60,651 nt of DNA, from NCBI GenBank assembly GCA_902798365.1, contig CADBWP010000007.1:1-60651 (forward strand), written 5' to 3'. The DNA is from an uncultured Ruminococcus sp. GTDB lineage: Bacteria > Bacillota > Clostridia > Oscillospirales > Acutalibacteraceae. How positions within the stretch are numbered: the first letter of the stretch is position 1; each line of letters begins with the position of its first letter. The notes beneath the pieces were generated by a model that ran no database searches, was not told the origin of the DNA, and saw only the letters and a list, made by a program, of their open reading frames with translations. A program made the position numbers and the translations under genes. This document shows, piece by piece, positions 36,201-44,307 of the stretch.

Positions 36201-37895
36201 CTCGGCGCAGAGCCTGCGCTCAGCCCGGGATCCCTGTGGAGCAACTATGTTGTTGACGAGGCAGGCGCGGCTACCTATGAGCACGTTGCCGAATACACCT
36301 TCCACAGCGACGGCAAGTACAGCCTTGACGGCAGCTTTACCGCCCTGTGCGGCAGAGAGGTCAAGTGGAACAATCCCGAGACCTTCGTTATCGACCAGAC
36401 CAAGCCCGAGATCCGCTGTGAGCTCAGCTCCGAGGCGTCTCTGCGCAACGGCCGTTACTACAACAAGACAGTCACAGCCACTATCACCATCATAGAGCAC
36501 AACTTCTATGACGCGGCAGGCTATCTTGACGTTCCGGTAAGCGCAACTGCTTCCTATAACCGCACCAGCCCCACAGTATCGTGGTCAAGCAGCGGCGACA
36601 CCCACACCGGCACCATAGTCTTTGACCAGGACGGCGACTTCAGCTTCTCCGTCGCCTGCAAGGACAAGGCTACCAACGAGGGTCAGAAGCAGGAGCAGAC
36701 CCTGTTCACGGTAGATACAAAGATCAAGGATCAAATCGTATTTGAGCGCGTTGCAGACAACCACGCCTACGACAACGAGATAGCTCCGCTCATCTCCTTC
36801 TTCGACAACAACTTTGAGGACGGCACCTGCGAGCTTTACCGTATCCCGTTCGGCGAAAAGGCTCAGCTTGTTACCGATCTTATCTTCAGCAACGGTTCCG
36901 GCGAGGGCAAAAACAAGGTTATTTCCTACGCAAACTTTGAAAAGAACTTTAAGAACGACGGTATTTACATTCTTAAGGCGACCATCAGCGACCTTGCGGG
37001 CAACACCGACAGCCAGCAGATCATGTTCTCGGTCAACCGCTTCGGCTCAAACTTCTACATTGACGATCCTGCAACCAAGGCGCTTGTTCAGGAGAATCCC
37101 TTCACAAATACTCCCATCGACATTATCGTTAAGGAGATAAACGTAAGAGCCACAAGCGACGCCAAGGTTCAGGTTGTAAGCGACGACGCCAGCCGCGAGC
37201 TTACAAAGGACAGCGACTATCAGCAGTCGGCTTCGGGCGGAACCTCCGATAAGTGGTATCAATGCGAGTACAAGGTGCTCAGCAAAAACTTTGAGGACGA
37301 GGGCAACTACACAGTTACCGTCACCACCACCGACAAGTCCTTCTCCGCAAACGACGGACGCACCATAAGCAACAGAACCGCTTATCAGCAGCCCGAGGAC
37401 GAGGTTGCCGAGGGTCAGCAGCCCGAGATAAGAACCTGTCCCGTAGAGTTCACCGTTGATAAGACCGCGCCCATCGTTACGATCTCCGGCATCGACAACT
37501 CCGAGTACTACGAGGAGCCCGAGAAGGAAGTCACCGTAACCTGCGACGACGCGAACATCACCGATGAAAACCTTGTTATCTTGCTCGACGGCGACGAGCT
37601 TATCAAGGACGAGGACTACAAGGTCACAACCTCTGCCGGAACGGTAGAGACCGTGTTCACCATCAACTCCGACCAGAAGGACGGCGACCGCAAGCTTGAA
37701 GTCAGCGTAAAGGACAAGGCGGGCAACAACAGCGAGGAACAGGTTTCCGAGTTCCAGCTGGGTGCATCGTTCATCTCACGACTGCTCCACTATCATCTCC
37801 CGCTTGTAATAGCCGGCGGCTGCGTGATTCTGGCAGGCATCGCGTTCGCGGTATTCATGAACGTAAGAAAGCGCAAAAAGAACGGCGCTGAATAA
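30237..37895 (+). CDS. Giant 2552-residue Ig-like surface protein
   Basis: A very large exported protein: signal peptide (about 1-31), then some 2470 residues of beta-rich repeats of bacterial Ig-like type (units ending in IDKTAP-, DKAGN- and SDTFGN-like motifs, e.g. VKDKAGNNSEEQ), one C-terminal membrane helix (about 2518-2540) and a short basic tail (NVRKRKKNG). There is no LPxTG signal. A block starting FLNFLTFGLYSN appears twice about 970 residues apart (31472 and 34391), showing internal duplication. It probably forms a long surface rod or adhesin, or spans the wall for the secretion system. Confidence 0.85.
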   Translation: MIKKHSFAKKLCAAILSLLIIVGSIPISMALDEQETTVSVPEDVAPATPDEAGKPSKAGEPVGADGIEVTVNSGAKLASVGGDLYVRESGLTEITFEVAPGEELYGKVKTAYNDGAYEPDDLFVRVDSSDYKNKDEYAGAFSFSFNDAEKKLSVEFDLTKITVSEGSRTFALVVKESETETTVFEKDVNIVDTDGTTAGSFEYKVDGSTVDPSTWVNSDIDVSFDYDTDSVLVKSVKADDETVTDKSFTATEAKAYTVTVTDIFDQTKTSTTAELKIDKNNPTPMASHYYINAGKYTEINPSDNKWYNTDIDVAFCVKDAESDADTDSASVSVAQGIAAIKNGKVYINSDKLISFTVDKQPVEDIIIKFKDKAGNEGSCTIPKENFKIDKDPVAVEDIVFEFESAESTGDKFLNFLTFGLYSNEDIYVTVDLNDKGPAPITAFELKSNGTKLEPVSSENGKAKFLLHKDDAKDSESFDLKLSVRDAAGNTAKDAGNNTLNTIVFRNANVKTQIKKGDESIEEKLKNLGAFEIVISKLSPGFDEEAASFGGGFLVKNNEIPQEGGGTKTEKLISGAGTITMNTTEEITGIGKTVVTINGETIYEKDYSSEIEKKKTVEIKALLNTKELKGDGTPKYPDGEYTIEFVSTANSGKTSEPHTETVIINNGGPQLGEFDYNGHDVTKWTKDDVKVSFDVTSDVGIDTVTWNLNNGEEKGTATKGEDGKYSFTAAKYGTYKIVASDTFGNKCEEKETALLLIDKAQPVVVDGKFNLSTTEWTNQPVTVTFDVKDKPDGKCSGIASVVVGGATATKVSEGKYQFTADKYGSYSVVVTDNVGLSKTYSAEVKCFDDIKPTVKNVSFSTVNTEKQYGEYSNTAITVTVTVENTKNAQDDASPLTGITIYDNNQGKTALATATASDLTPDGEGLYSLSCVIDPKDVSADAIRHLSFEATDKAGNVVHNALNDSNVLVSMDNLNGKWFEVVSTIIKPDISDPAVSFTNSKGESSETCGSDVVYAGYGSVEATVTDSTSHIKTVKTYLIKDGENGKTVNVSENKITNLADFTPDTVETVSTDTQKVDEKTYTINIGDANNLPSRGTYYAVFVAENLSGNDLVKHKKIEVTNDPPRILGFNVVGTGITTVKNSSDTLIGAYAQNNVKVEVQFEADYNLDCGTTITLNYGYNNQFEAKNIKGSGVLTAEFDLPVYDAQYKLSATATDKLFTNDPAEVTLAGAANSKVNGSLEGFSDNFELIVWNQNNHIEKAKAFDMDFNYKSDARIYHSKSGDDAHGAITGEFKNEFSGIKSVSAIVKYQGGSDVIGPVNATMPAAQKNTEASLTVNVLSLGTGNYTITYTVTDYCGNNNTFSENFSIDSTAPHVEKVTYRESVVDQFLNFLTFGLYSNNSIIVDVTIKDNGPSFGLNTDAVSLANTSGGKITVNDNTLAHADANLAGTSATYSFTLNVGKDATDSDFSKFVITLKDAADNSNGSADTNRTFSSDFVVEGGGKTFTIGNLDSVTPFFDIVSTTNGADFNSMSFTQKDGSYVYPNNGDTTQGGRYFSGYPTMELTVTDTLSKLHSVKVFVNDQEVTPNADLWQGGVKLSSDGVFNNPNSGNAATPVSTVNVVLDTAEAHNASGAGTIVEGTNTVKVVAVSNNGEVRETQKTFVLDTQKPVITNFQFNGTSFSRYQNGSFNTGASGVVYTDYGFFFKDAPVNVTVTASDEFGADTTSGVKEIILFVRDADTNTEREFARHSGDDISYSDGSFRTTFVVPQGFKGHLRAYAIDNVYNNSDKDKIYAPENVVSETLGQHIANTGVEIKLPGTSHKDARGYNLYSNEIDISTVVHSNYAGIKTIEYIVNSPRDKRASDRIVLNVGTDGSIDQSVNSSKRYVENGATTNLVTEINKTIHVPNDSNGIELTIIVTDYAGHTTGSSGEYKSDKFSIDLNAPKLEIRYKSEPVNSVGGDNFFNTDRVAVVTITARNFNPDDWKPVISRLDLGAEPALSPGSLWSNYVVDEAGAATYEHVAEYTFHSDGKYSLDGSFTALCGREVKWNNPETFVIDQTKPEIRCELSSEASLRNGRYYNKTVTATITIIEHNFYDAAGYLDVPVSATASYNRTSPTVSWSSSGDTHTGTIVFDQDGDFSFSVACKDKATNEGQKQEQTLFTVDTKIKDQIVFERVADNHAYDNEIAPLISFFDNNFEDGTCELYRIPFGEKAQLVTDLIFSNGSGEGKNKVISYANFEKNFKNDGIYILKATISDLAGNTDSQQIMFSVNRFGSNFYIDDPATKALVQENPFTNTPIDIIVKEINVRATSDAKVQVVSDDASRELTKDSDYQQSASGGTSDKWYQCEYKVLSKNFEDEGNYTVTVTTTDKSFSANDGRTISNRTAYQQPEDEVAEGQQPEIRTCPVEFTVDKTAPIVTISGIDNSEYYEEPEKEVTVTCDDANITDENLVILLDGDELIKDEDYKVTTSAGTVETVFTINSDQKDGDRKLEVSVKDKAGNNSEEQVSEFQLGASFISRLLHYHLPLVIAGGCVILAGIAFAVFMNVRKRKKNGAE

Positions 37896-37917
37896 AACCA
37901 TGTAATCAACTGTCAAA

Positions 37918-37948
37918 CGGGCACACTTCCGTTGAGGGAGTGTGCCCG
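37918..37948 (+). other. RNA hairpin before kinase 2
   Basis: CGGGCACACT and AGTGTGCCCG form a 10-pair stem with an 11-base loop, 22 bases before the kinase 2 start. No T run follows, so it is more likely an RNA stability or partial attenuation element than a full terminator. Confidence 0.55.
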
Positions 37949-37969
37949 GGGCAAATAAGGGTGCGGCAT

Positions 37970-39844
37970 ATGTTTTCAGACAACATGATAATAGACGGCA
38001 CATATCAGATAGTACAGGAGATAGGCAGCGGCGGCATGGGCATAATCTATCTCGCGTACCACCTGCGCCTTGAAAAGTATGTCGTGCTCAAAAAAATTAA
38101 AAACACCTATGCCGATATTTCCATGCTTCGCAACGAGGTGGATATTCTCAAAAGCCTTCACCATCCCTATCTTCCGCAGGTGTATGACTTTTTGGAGTAT
38201 AACGGAGACCTCTATACCGTCATCGACTACATTGACGGCTACGATTTCAACTACTATATTGCGAACGGCTATGTGTTTTCGGAAGGTCAGTTAATCAAGT
38301 GGCTCCGTCAGCTGTGCGAGGTGCTGTGGTATCTTCACTCACAGCCTACAAAGATCCTCCACACCGACATCAAGCCGGGCAACATAATAATCACCACAAA
38401 CGGGGACGTTTGCTTAATTGACTTCGGAATCTCACTTTACAGCACCGACATCATCAAGGGGCTCAGCATAAACTATTCCTCGCCCGAGCAGTACGGAAAC
38501 GTTCAATGCATAAAAACGGGCACGGGCGAGTACTTTCCGCTCGACGAAAGAACCGACATCTACAGCCTCGGCGCGTCGTTCTATCACATTATGACCGGCG
38601 TGCAGCCCAACGTTACCAACTATGAGCTGCCCAAGATAGGCGACTACCGTCTTGGCTACTCCGAGGCGTTCATCAACATAATCGCAAAATCGCTCGAATG
38701 CGACCCCAACCGCCGCTATCGCAACACAAAGGAAATGCTTGCGGCGATAGACAACATCAAAAAACAGGACGCAAGATACAAAAAATACCTTCTTGTTCAG
38801 GTGTTATCCTCGGTAACGGCGGCAATAATGATAGTGTCGGGCGTGTTTATGATAATCAACGGCTACCGCGGCGGAGTGCAGGAAAAATACACTCAGGCTT
38901 ACAACAGCTTTATCACCATGGCAAACCGCGGCGACAACGAGGGCGCAAAAAACGCGGGCACGGCTCTGATAAACTCTGCGGAATATGACGATTACCTTAC
39001 AAACGAGGTAAAGGCTCAGATCCTTCACAAAATAGGCGACTGCTATTTTGCCGACGAGGACTACTACAACGCAGCCTATTTTTACGAGAGTGCTGTCGGG
39101 CAGCAGCCCACCGACATTTATTACCGCGACTACGCCTTTGCGCTTGTTGCCAACGGAGAGGCCGACCGCGCGCGGGAGGTGCTCGAGCAGATCAAGGCGG
39201 CATATCCCGGCTCGGTAGCCATCATCCTCACCGAGGCGCGGCTTTGCTACAACAGCAGGCAGTATGAGCAGGCGATAGGGCTTGTGGATTCGGTGTGGGG
39301 CTCGGTTTCCGCCGACAGCGACAACTTCTACACCGCGGGAATTTTAAAGGGCGATTCCTACAGCGCTCTGCACAACGGTCAGGCGGCTGCTCAGGCATAC
39401 GAGGCGGCTATTGGCTGCCGCGAAACGGCGGCGGCTCTGCGCAAGCTGGGCAACGCGTATCTTGACAGCGCCGAAGCTACAAATTCTCAGGCATATAACC
39501 AAAAGGCGTGCGGCTGCTTTAAAAAGCTATGCACCGATTATTCAGCCACCGCAGACGACGTGTTCAACTATGCGCAGTCCGTGCTGCTTGCCGAAAGCAT
39601 AGCGGAATACTCCGATTGCGAGCGCATTTTGAACGAAAGCCTCGAGGGCGGCCGCGATTGCAGGCTCAGCCTTATGCTGGCGCTCATTGCCGACGCGGCG
39701 GGCGACCCTCAGACCGAAACCTACTTAAGACAGGCTTACGAGGACTATGGCAGCCTGTCGGACGCCGAAAAGAATTCGGTTTCAAACGATATATTAAAAG
39801 ACGTAAAAACCCTATACAAAAGCTATTGCGGACAGGATTGGTAG
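37970..39844 (+). CDS. Transmembrane Ser/Thr protein kinase 2 with exterior TPR repeats
   Basis: A 624-residue kinase. The kinase domain (about 1-265) has IGSGGMGIIYLA, VVLKKI, HTDIKPGN in place of the usual HRD motif (catalytic Asp kept, Arg lost), DFGIS and SPEQYG. A membrane helix near 282-302 follows, then about 320 residues of TPR-like repeats (DCYFADEDYYNAAYFYESAV and similar). Kinase, one TM and an exterior helical domain is also the layout of EssB/YukC of type VII systems, where the kinase fold is dead; here it looks active. ATG 37970 follows AAGGGTGC. Confidence 0.88.
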   Translation: MFSDNMIIDGTYQIVQEIGSGGMGIIYLAYHLRLEKYVVLKKIKNTYADISMLRNEVDILKSLHHPYLPQVYDFLEYNGDLYTVIDYIDGYDFNYYIANGYVFSEGQLIKWLRQLCEVLWYLHSQPTKILHTDIKPGNIIITTNGDVCLIDFGISLYSTDIIKGLSINYSSPEQYGNVQCIKTGTGEYFPLDERTDIYSLGASFYHIMTGVQPNVTNYELPKIGDYRLGYSEAFINIIAKSLECDPNRRYRNTKEMLAAIDNIKKQDARYKKYLLVQVLSSVTAAIMIVSGVFMIINGYRGGVQEKYTQAYNSFITMANRGDNEGAKNAGTALINSAEYDDYLTNEVKAQILHKIGDCYFADEDYYNAAYFYESAVGQQPTDIYYRDYAFALVANGEADRAREVLEQIKAAYPGSVAIILTEARLCYNSRQYEQAIGLVDSVWGSVSADSDNFYTAGILKGDSYSALHNGQAAAQAYEAAIGCRETAAALRKLGNAYLDSAEATNSQAYNQKACGCFKKLCTDYSATADDVFNYAQSVLLAESIAEYSDCERILNESLEGGRDCRLSLMLALIADAAGDPQTETYLRQAYEDYGSLSDAEKNSVSNDILKDVKTLYKSYCGQDW

Positions 39845-39853
39845 GTGATACCC

Positions 39854-39997
39854 GTGAACACTACGGTCGTATTCGGAATCATACTCACCGCGGCGGGGGT
39901 AATCATCTTCGCCGTATCACAGCTGTTTCTCAGAAGGTGGGTAAAAAAATACAACAGCGAATGGTCAGGAGGTTTTGAAGAGAATGAAATGTCCTAA
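39854..39997 (+). CDS. 47-residue single-TM small protein
   Basis: GTG 39854 after TAGGTGATACCC gives MNTTVVFGIILTAAGVIIF, a membrane helix, and then a basic tail (LRRWVKKYNSEW) ending EENEMS. It starts 10 bases after kinase 2 and overlaps the zinc-ribbon gene by 14 bases, so it is embedded in the operon. The function is unknown. Confidence 0.65.
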   Translation: MNTTVVFGIILTAAGVIIFAVSQLFLRRWVKKYNSEWSGGFEENEMS

Positions 39998-40559
39998 TTG
40001 CAGATGCGTCGTTCCCAACAATCTTTCACATTGCAGCTATTGCGGCACCAAGCTTTACGAGGGCAGCGAGCCCACCCTAACCGTGCGTCAGGCGCAAAAC
40101 CGGCGCCGCAGGGAGCAGCCGGTGTATTTTGAAAACTACCGCTCAACGGCGAGCGACTATTACAACGACGGCTACCACCGTCAGTATGTTCCGCCCACGC
40201 GATACAACAGCAATGCGCGCACCATGAACTATGACAGCGGTTACTACACCGACCCCGTGGGCGAGTATTACGGCGCAGGAAGCCAAAGCAACTACGACAG
40301 CCGCGGCAATTACTATGGCTACGCGCATACAACGTCCTACGACGAAAACCCCTATCGCGCCTCGTTTTTAGAGGATCGCCGCGTATTAAGCCCCTCGCAG
40401 CAGCTTGCCTACGGCGGCTACAGCGGCGGCACAACGGGCTACGGACGCTACAACGACAACAGTCAGATGCTCACCCTGCAAACCGCGCTTCTTGCCGTGG
40501 TCGGCTTGGGCATAGTATTTCTGCTTGTAATGATTGCATTGCTTGTTGCGATGCTTTGA
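39984..40559 (+). CDS. Zinc-ribbon membrane protein with Tyr-rich linker
   Basis: A 191-residue protein: N-terminal zinc ribbon (CPNCRC and CSYCG, residues 3-21), about 130 residues rich in Tyr, Asn, Ser and Gly, and one C-terminal membrane helix. The zinc ribbon and linker should face the cytosol. ATG 39984 lies 11 bases after AGGAGG; the TTG at 39975 is too close. Such zinc-ribbon-plus-TM proteins are common beside bacterial secretion and signalling genes, but no specific role is known. Confidence 0.7.
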   Translation: MKCPNCRCVVPNNLSHCSYCGTKLYEGSEPTLTVRQAQNRRRREQPVYFENYRSTASDYYNDGYHRQYVPPTRYNSNARTMNYDSGYYTDPVGEYYGAGSQSNYDSRGNYYGYAHTTSYDENPYRASFLEDRRVLSPSQQLAYGGYSGGTTGYGRYNDNSQMLTLQTALLAVVGLGIVFLLVMIALLVAML

Positions 40560-40586
40560 TATTTAAAGATTCAAGGAGTGTAAAAA

Positions 40587-42128
40587 ATGACGGGACTGCA
40601 AAAAAAGCTTATATTAATCCTCATCCCCGTGCTTGTGCTTTTGATAGCTCTGGGCGGAGTGCTTATCTTTTTGCCCGATAACAAAAGCGACTCTCAGGTT
40701 TATGTTGAGCAGATAAAGCAGGCGAGACAGCTTGCTGAAAGCGGAGATTATCAGGGAGCCATCAGCCATTATAAGGCAGCTATTGAAAAGGACGAAACCA
40801 ATGAAGAGCCTTACCTGGAGCTTGCCAGACTTTATCTTAATTTGGGCAACAGGGAAGAGGCTATACAGACCCTGCGCGACGGTTATGTAAAGACCCGTTC
40901 GCTCACCATTCTGGGCGAGCTGGAAAGCCAGGGCGAAAGCGTTGACGGCGCGGTTCAGGGGACCACAGCAGCCAAGCAGCAGACAGCCGAGACAGTTGAG
41001 ATAAACAGCACCATGGGCGATATGTTCTCAACCTTTAACTACCGCAAGTACAGCGACGAGTTTACCGTAAAGAGTGAAAACGCGTCCGCAGGTACATACA
41101 CCGTTACATATGCCCAGTATGACGTCGAGTTTGAGTATCAGAATACTCCCGACCGCACGATCATCGACCCGGCAACCCGCTATCCCTACGGCTACGCAAG
41201 ACCCACATCTATCCGAGTAAGAAAGCTCAGCCAGTTTATCACGGGAGCCGACGTGGGCGTAACAGCCGATCAGCTCAGAGCGTGCGGCGCCGAAAACCTC
41301 ACCATAGGCGCAAAGGACGAGGCTGCCGGCTACTGCCTGATGACCTTCATCTACAAAAACATGAATGTCACCGTTGCCTGCGACGAGAGCGGCACCGTAA
41401 AGGGCGACGACAGCTACAACTCCATTACTCCCCAGCCCGGAAACGCCGACATTCAAAAGGTTAAGGTAAGCGGCGAGGTAATAGACGTTACCACGGGCGC
41501 CAAGGTGTCAAACGTCAACATCAAGTTCCGCTCGGGCAAAAACGTGCAGAACGGCAGCGTTGTTGAGGAAAACAACACCTCCGGCGGCAACTATTCGGTA
41601 GAGCTCGAACCCGGCGACTACACAGCCGAGCTCAATTCGCCCGATTACAACACAGAGTTCGTTAATGTGTTCGTTCCCGAGGGCGACGCAGAAACACAGG
41701 TCAACTTCAGCATTTCGCCTAAGCTTCAGTCCAACGAGATCCGCTTTGTGCTCGAGTGGGGCGCAACGCCTGCCGACCTTGACTCTCACCTGTCAGGTAC
41801 CTACGACGGCTCTACGTTCGAGGTTGACTGGACGCACACGTCCTACTCAAAGGGCGGCGAGGTCATCTGCGATCTTGACATCGACGACCAGTCCGGCTTC
41901 GGTCCCGAAACCATCACCCTGCACAAGACGAACGGCAGCTACACCTACAAGATCCACCGCTATTCTTCCTCGGGCGACCTTGCCACCTCGGGAGCTACGG
42001 TAAAGATCTATAACGGCAACGCAAGCCCCATTGTCCTCACCGTTCCCGACAACGTTGACAGCGAGTGGTGGACTGTGTGCGACATTGAAAACGGACAGAT
42101 CAAGAATTTGAACGGCAAGCAAAGATAA
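40587..42128 (+). CDS. TM-TPR-beta-domain surface protein, paralogue 1
   Basis: A 513-residue protein with an N-terminal membrane helix (KLILILIPVLVLLIALGGVL), then exported TPR repeats (about 38-115, SGDYQGAISHYK), a linker, a carboxypeptidase-regulatory/Ig-like beta domain (about 300-375, with GGNYSVELEPGDYTAEL) and a C-terminal beta domain (EIRFVLEWGATPADLDSHL, like YfaP/DUF2135). It is a paralogue of the next gene. AAGGAGTGTAAAA precedes the ATG. A surface partner role in the secretion locus is inferred. Confidence 0.8.
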   Translation: MTGLQKKLILILIPVLVLLIALGGVLIFLPDNKSDSQVYVEQIKQARQLAESGDYQGAISHYKAAIEKDETNEEPYLELARLYLNLGNREEAIQTLRDGYVKTRSLTILGELESQGESVDGAVQGTTAAKQQTAETVEINSTMGDMFSTFNYRKYSDEFTVKSENASAGTYTVTYAQYDVEFEYQNTPDRTIIDPATRYPYGYARPTSIRVRKLSQFITGADVGVTADQLRACGAENLTIGAKDEAAGYCLMTFIYKNMNVTVACDESGTVKGDDSYNSITPQPGNADIQKVKVSGEVIDVTTGAKVSNVNIKFRSGKNVQNGSVVEENNTSGGNYSVELEPGDYTAELNSPDYNTEFVNVFVPEGDAETQVNFSISPKLQSNEIRFVLEWGATPADLDSHLSGTYDGSTFEVDWTHTSYSKGGEVICDLDIDDQSGFGPETITLHKTNGSYTYKIHRYSSSGDLATSGATVKIYNGNASPIVLTVPDNVDSEWWTVCDIENGQIKNLNGKQR

Positions 42129-42141
42129 ATATTTATTAACT

Positions 42142-42180
42142 GCGCCTTGCCTGACTGCGACATCGGGCAAGGTGCGGTTT
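42142..42180 (+). terminator. Hairpin between the TPR paralogues
   Basis: GCGCCTTGCC and GGCAAGGTGC pair, followed by GGTTTGC. It may cause partial termination, lowering expression of downstream genes, since no new promoter is obvious before 42215. Confidence 0.6.
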
Positions 42181-42214
42181 GCTTTAATAATAAAAACTGC
42201 GGGGAGGGAAAACG

Positions 42215-43738
42215 ATGAACGGCGTATCAAAAAAGCTGATACTTGTTCTTATTCCGCTTTTGGTGCTTCTTCTTGCGCTCGGCGGCGTCCTTGTGTTTCT
42301 TCCCGACAGCAAAAGCAGCGACGAAATATATGTTGAACAGATAAACGCCGCTCGAAAGCTTGTGGAAAGCGGAGATTATCAGGGCGCAATAAGCCACTAC
42401 AAGACGGCGATAGAAAAGGATAACACAAAGGAAGACCCGTATCTTGAGCTTGCGCGCATATACTTCTCGCTCAACATGACCGAGGAGGGCTTGCAGACCC
42501 TGCGCGACGGCTACACCATAACCCGTTCGCTCACCATTTTGGGCGAGCTCGAGTCACACGAGGCTGCGCAGGACGAGACCGAGCCGCAGCAGACCGCCGA
42601 GTGGAAGGGAATAAACGATTCCTTTACCGACATGTTTTCTTCCTACAGCTTTTCGCAATACACCGAGGCCTTTACCCTCAAGGACGAGGTGACGGTTTCA
42701 GACAAATATACTGTGACCTATTCTCAGTTTGAGGCTGAGTTCACATACGAAAACAGCTTTGAAAACACCGTGCTTGACCCCTCAACGGGCAAGCCATATC
42801 CGTTTGCACGTCCCACGTCCATTCACATGCAAAAGCTGGGTCAGCTTATAGTGGGCGCCGAAAACGGAGTTACCGCCGAAGATCTGCACAAGGGCGGAGC
42901 CGAAAATGTACAGATAGGCGGCTATGACCAGGCACTCGGCTGCCACATAATGACGTTCACCTACCACGGTCTCAGCTTCAAAGTGGGCTGCAGCGAGGAC
43001 GGAAGGATCAACGGAGACAACGCCTACAACTCCGTTGTGCCTCAGCCCGTTAAGGGAGAGGCGCTGACGGTCAAGGTTTTCGGAAAAGTCACCGACAGGA
43101 TCGGCGGCAAAAATATTTCGGGAGCCACGCTCAAATTCCGTGCCGGCAAGTCAAAGCGCGACGGAGAGGTTTCCGTTATGGAAACGGCCTATGACGGAAA
43201 TTACAGCACAGAGCTCGAGCCCGGCGACTACACCGTAGAGATAAGCGCCGAAAAATACAACACGGAGTTTGCGGAGCTGTCGATCCCTGCCGAAAGCAAG
43301 GAAGAGGAAAAGAACTTTGAGCTGTCCCGAAAGGCGGGCTACGGTCAGGTGCGCATGGTAGTGGAGTGGACGGACTCAAAATACGATATGGGCGTCCACA
43401 TCAAGGGCATACCGTCCACGGGCGGCTGGACAGAATTCTGGCCTGAGTACGGCGACCGTGAGACCGAGTTTATAGGCGCACACGACAAGGGCGTCCGCGA
43501 CGGTGTTTATTATGACAGCGCCACGCTGTTCGACGCCTACGGAACATACGAATTCCATGTTCACGGAAAACGCAGCAAGCAGGATATTATCGACGCCAAG
43601 GCTGTGGTAAAGCTGTATGTTGACGACAAGGCTCAGCCTATCACCATAGATGTGCCAAGCACCATCAGCGGCAGCTACTGGATCGTATGCAGGGTAGAGG
43701 ACGGCGAAATAAAACAAATAAACGGAAGTCAAAGATAG
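42215..43738 (+). CDS. TM-TPR-beta-domain surface protein, paralogue 2
   Basis: A 507-residue paralogue of the preceding protein, sharing the N-terminal helix pattern (KKLILVLIPLLVLLLALGGV), the TPR core SGDYQGAISHYK, and the central beta domain (YDGNYSTELEPGDYTVE). The C-terminal beta domain differs more (VRMVVEWTDSKYDMGVHI), so the pair arose by tandem duplication and then diverged at the outer end, where a different ligand could be bound. GGGGAGGG precedes the ATG. Confidence 0.8.
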   Translation: MNGVSKKLILVLIPLLVLLLALGGVLVFLPDSKSSDEIYVEQINAARKLVESGDYQGAISHYKTAIEKDNTKEDPYLELARIYFSLNMTEEGLQTLRDGYTITRSLTILGELESHEAAQDETEPQQTAEWKGINDSFTDMFSSYSFSQYTEAFTLKDEVTVSDKYTVTYSQFEAEFTYENSFENTVLDPSTGKPYPFARPTSIHMQKLGQLIVGAENGVTAEDLHKGGAENVQIGGYDQALGCHIMTFTYHGLSFKVGCSEDGRINGDNAYNSVVPQPVKGEALTVKVFGKVTDRIGGKNISGATLKFRAGKSKRDGEVSVMETAYDGNYSTELEPGDYTVEISAEKYNTEFAELSIPAESKEEEKNFELSRKAGYGQVRMVVEWTDSKYDMGVHIKGIPSTGGWTEFWPEYGDRETEFIGAHDKGVRDGVYYDSATLFDAYGTYEFHVHGKRSKQDIIDAKAVVKLYVDDKAQPITIDVPSTISGSYWIVCRVEDGEIKQINGSQR

Positions 43739-43739
43739 T

Positions 43740-44279
43740 ATGATTCTTGTTGCTATACTAACCATTCTGCTGATAGCTGTGTTCACCATAGTATTTGTGG
43801 TGGTGAATCATTTCAAAAAGAGCGAACGGCAAAAGTATCTGGCTGCGGCAGGCAACATTTTGCGGGAGCAGTTTTTAAACTACTCCCTGCAAAACACCAT
43901 CAGCCCCGACAGCCACATTCAGGAGCCCAAAAGCCGCAAGAGGATGATCTACCTCAAGTCAAAAAGCTCGGGCAGAAAAACACAGTTTGTTTTTGACCCC
44001 GAGAACACGGTTAAGATCGGCAGAGACAACGACCAAAGCAATATATTTATAAACGAGGCAAGCGTTTCTCAAAACCATTGCCTGATTTACTGCGCCGGCG
44101 ATCATGTGTATTTGCAGGACACAGGTTCGGCAAACGGCACCTACCTGAGGCGCGGGCTGTTCAAAAATTATTCGATTTTTGACGGCAATCAAATAGAACT
44201 TCGCACGGGCGACGTTATCTGCGTGGGCTCGTGTGAATTTAAAGTTTGTCTGTTTTACTACGACCTTACGGTCATGTAA
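43740..44279 (+). CDS. Membrane-anchored FHA protein 1
   Basis: A 179-residue protein with an N-terminal membrane helix (about 1-24) and a cytosolic FHA domain (about 85-170): KIGRDNDQSNIFI, SVSQNHCLIYC and DTGSANGTYL. The Arg and Ser of the phospho-Thr site are present. It starts two bases after the preceding stop codon, so translation is coupled. It should recruit phosphorylated partners to the membrane near the ATPase encoded next. Confidence 0.85.
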   Translation: MILVAILTILLIAVFTIVFVVVNHFKKSERQKYLAAAGNILREQFLNYSLQNTISPDSHIQEPKSRKRMIYLKSKSSGRKTQFVFDPENTVKIGRDNDQSNIFINEASVSQNHCLIYCAGDHVYLQDTGSANGTYLRRGLFKNYSIFDGNQIELRTGDVICVGSCEFKVCLFYYDLTVM

Positions 44280-44307
44280 TTATTTTTGCGGTAGCGGGGT
44301 TTGCACA

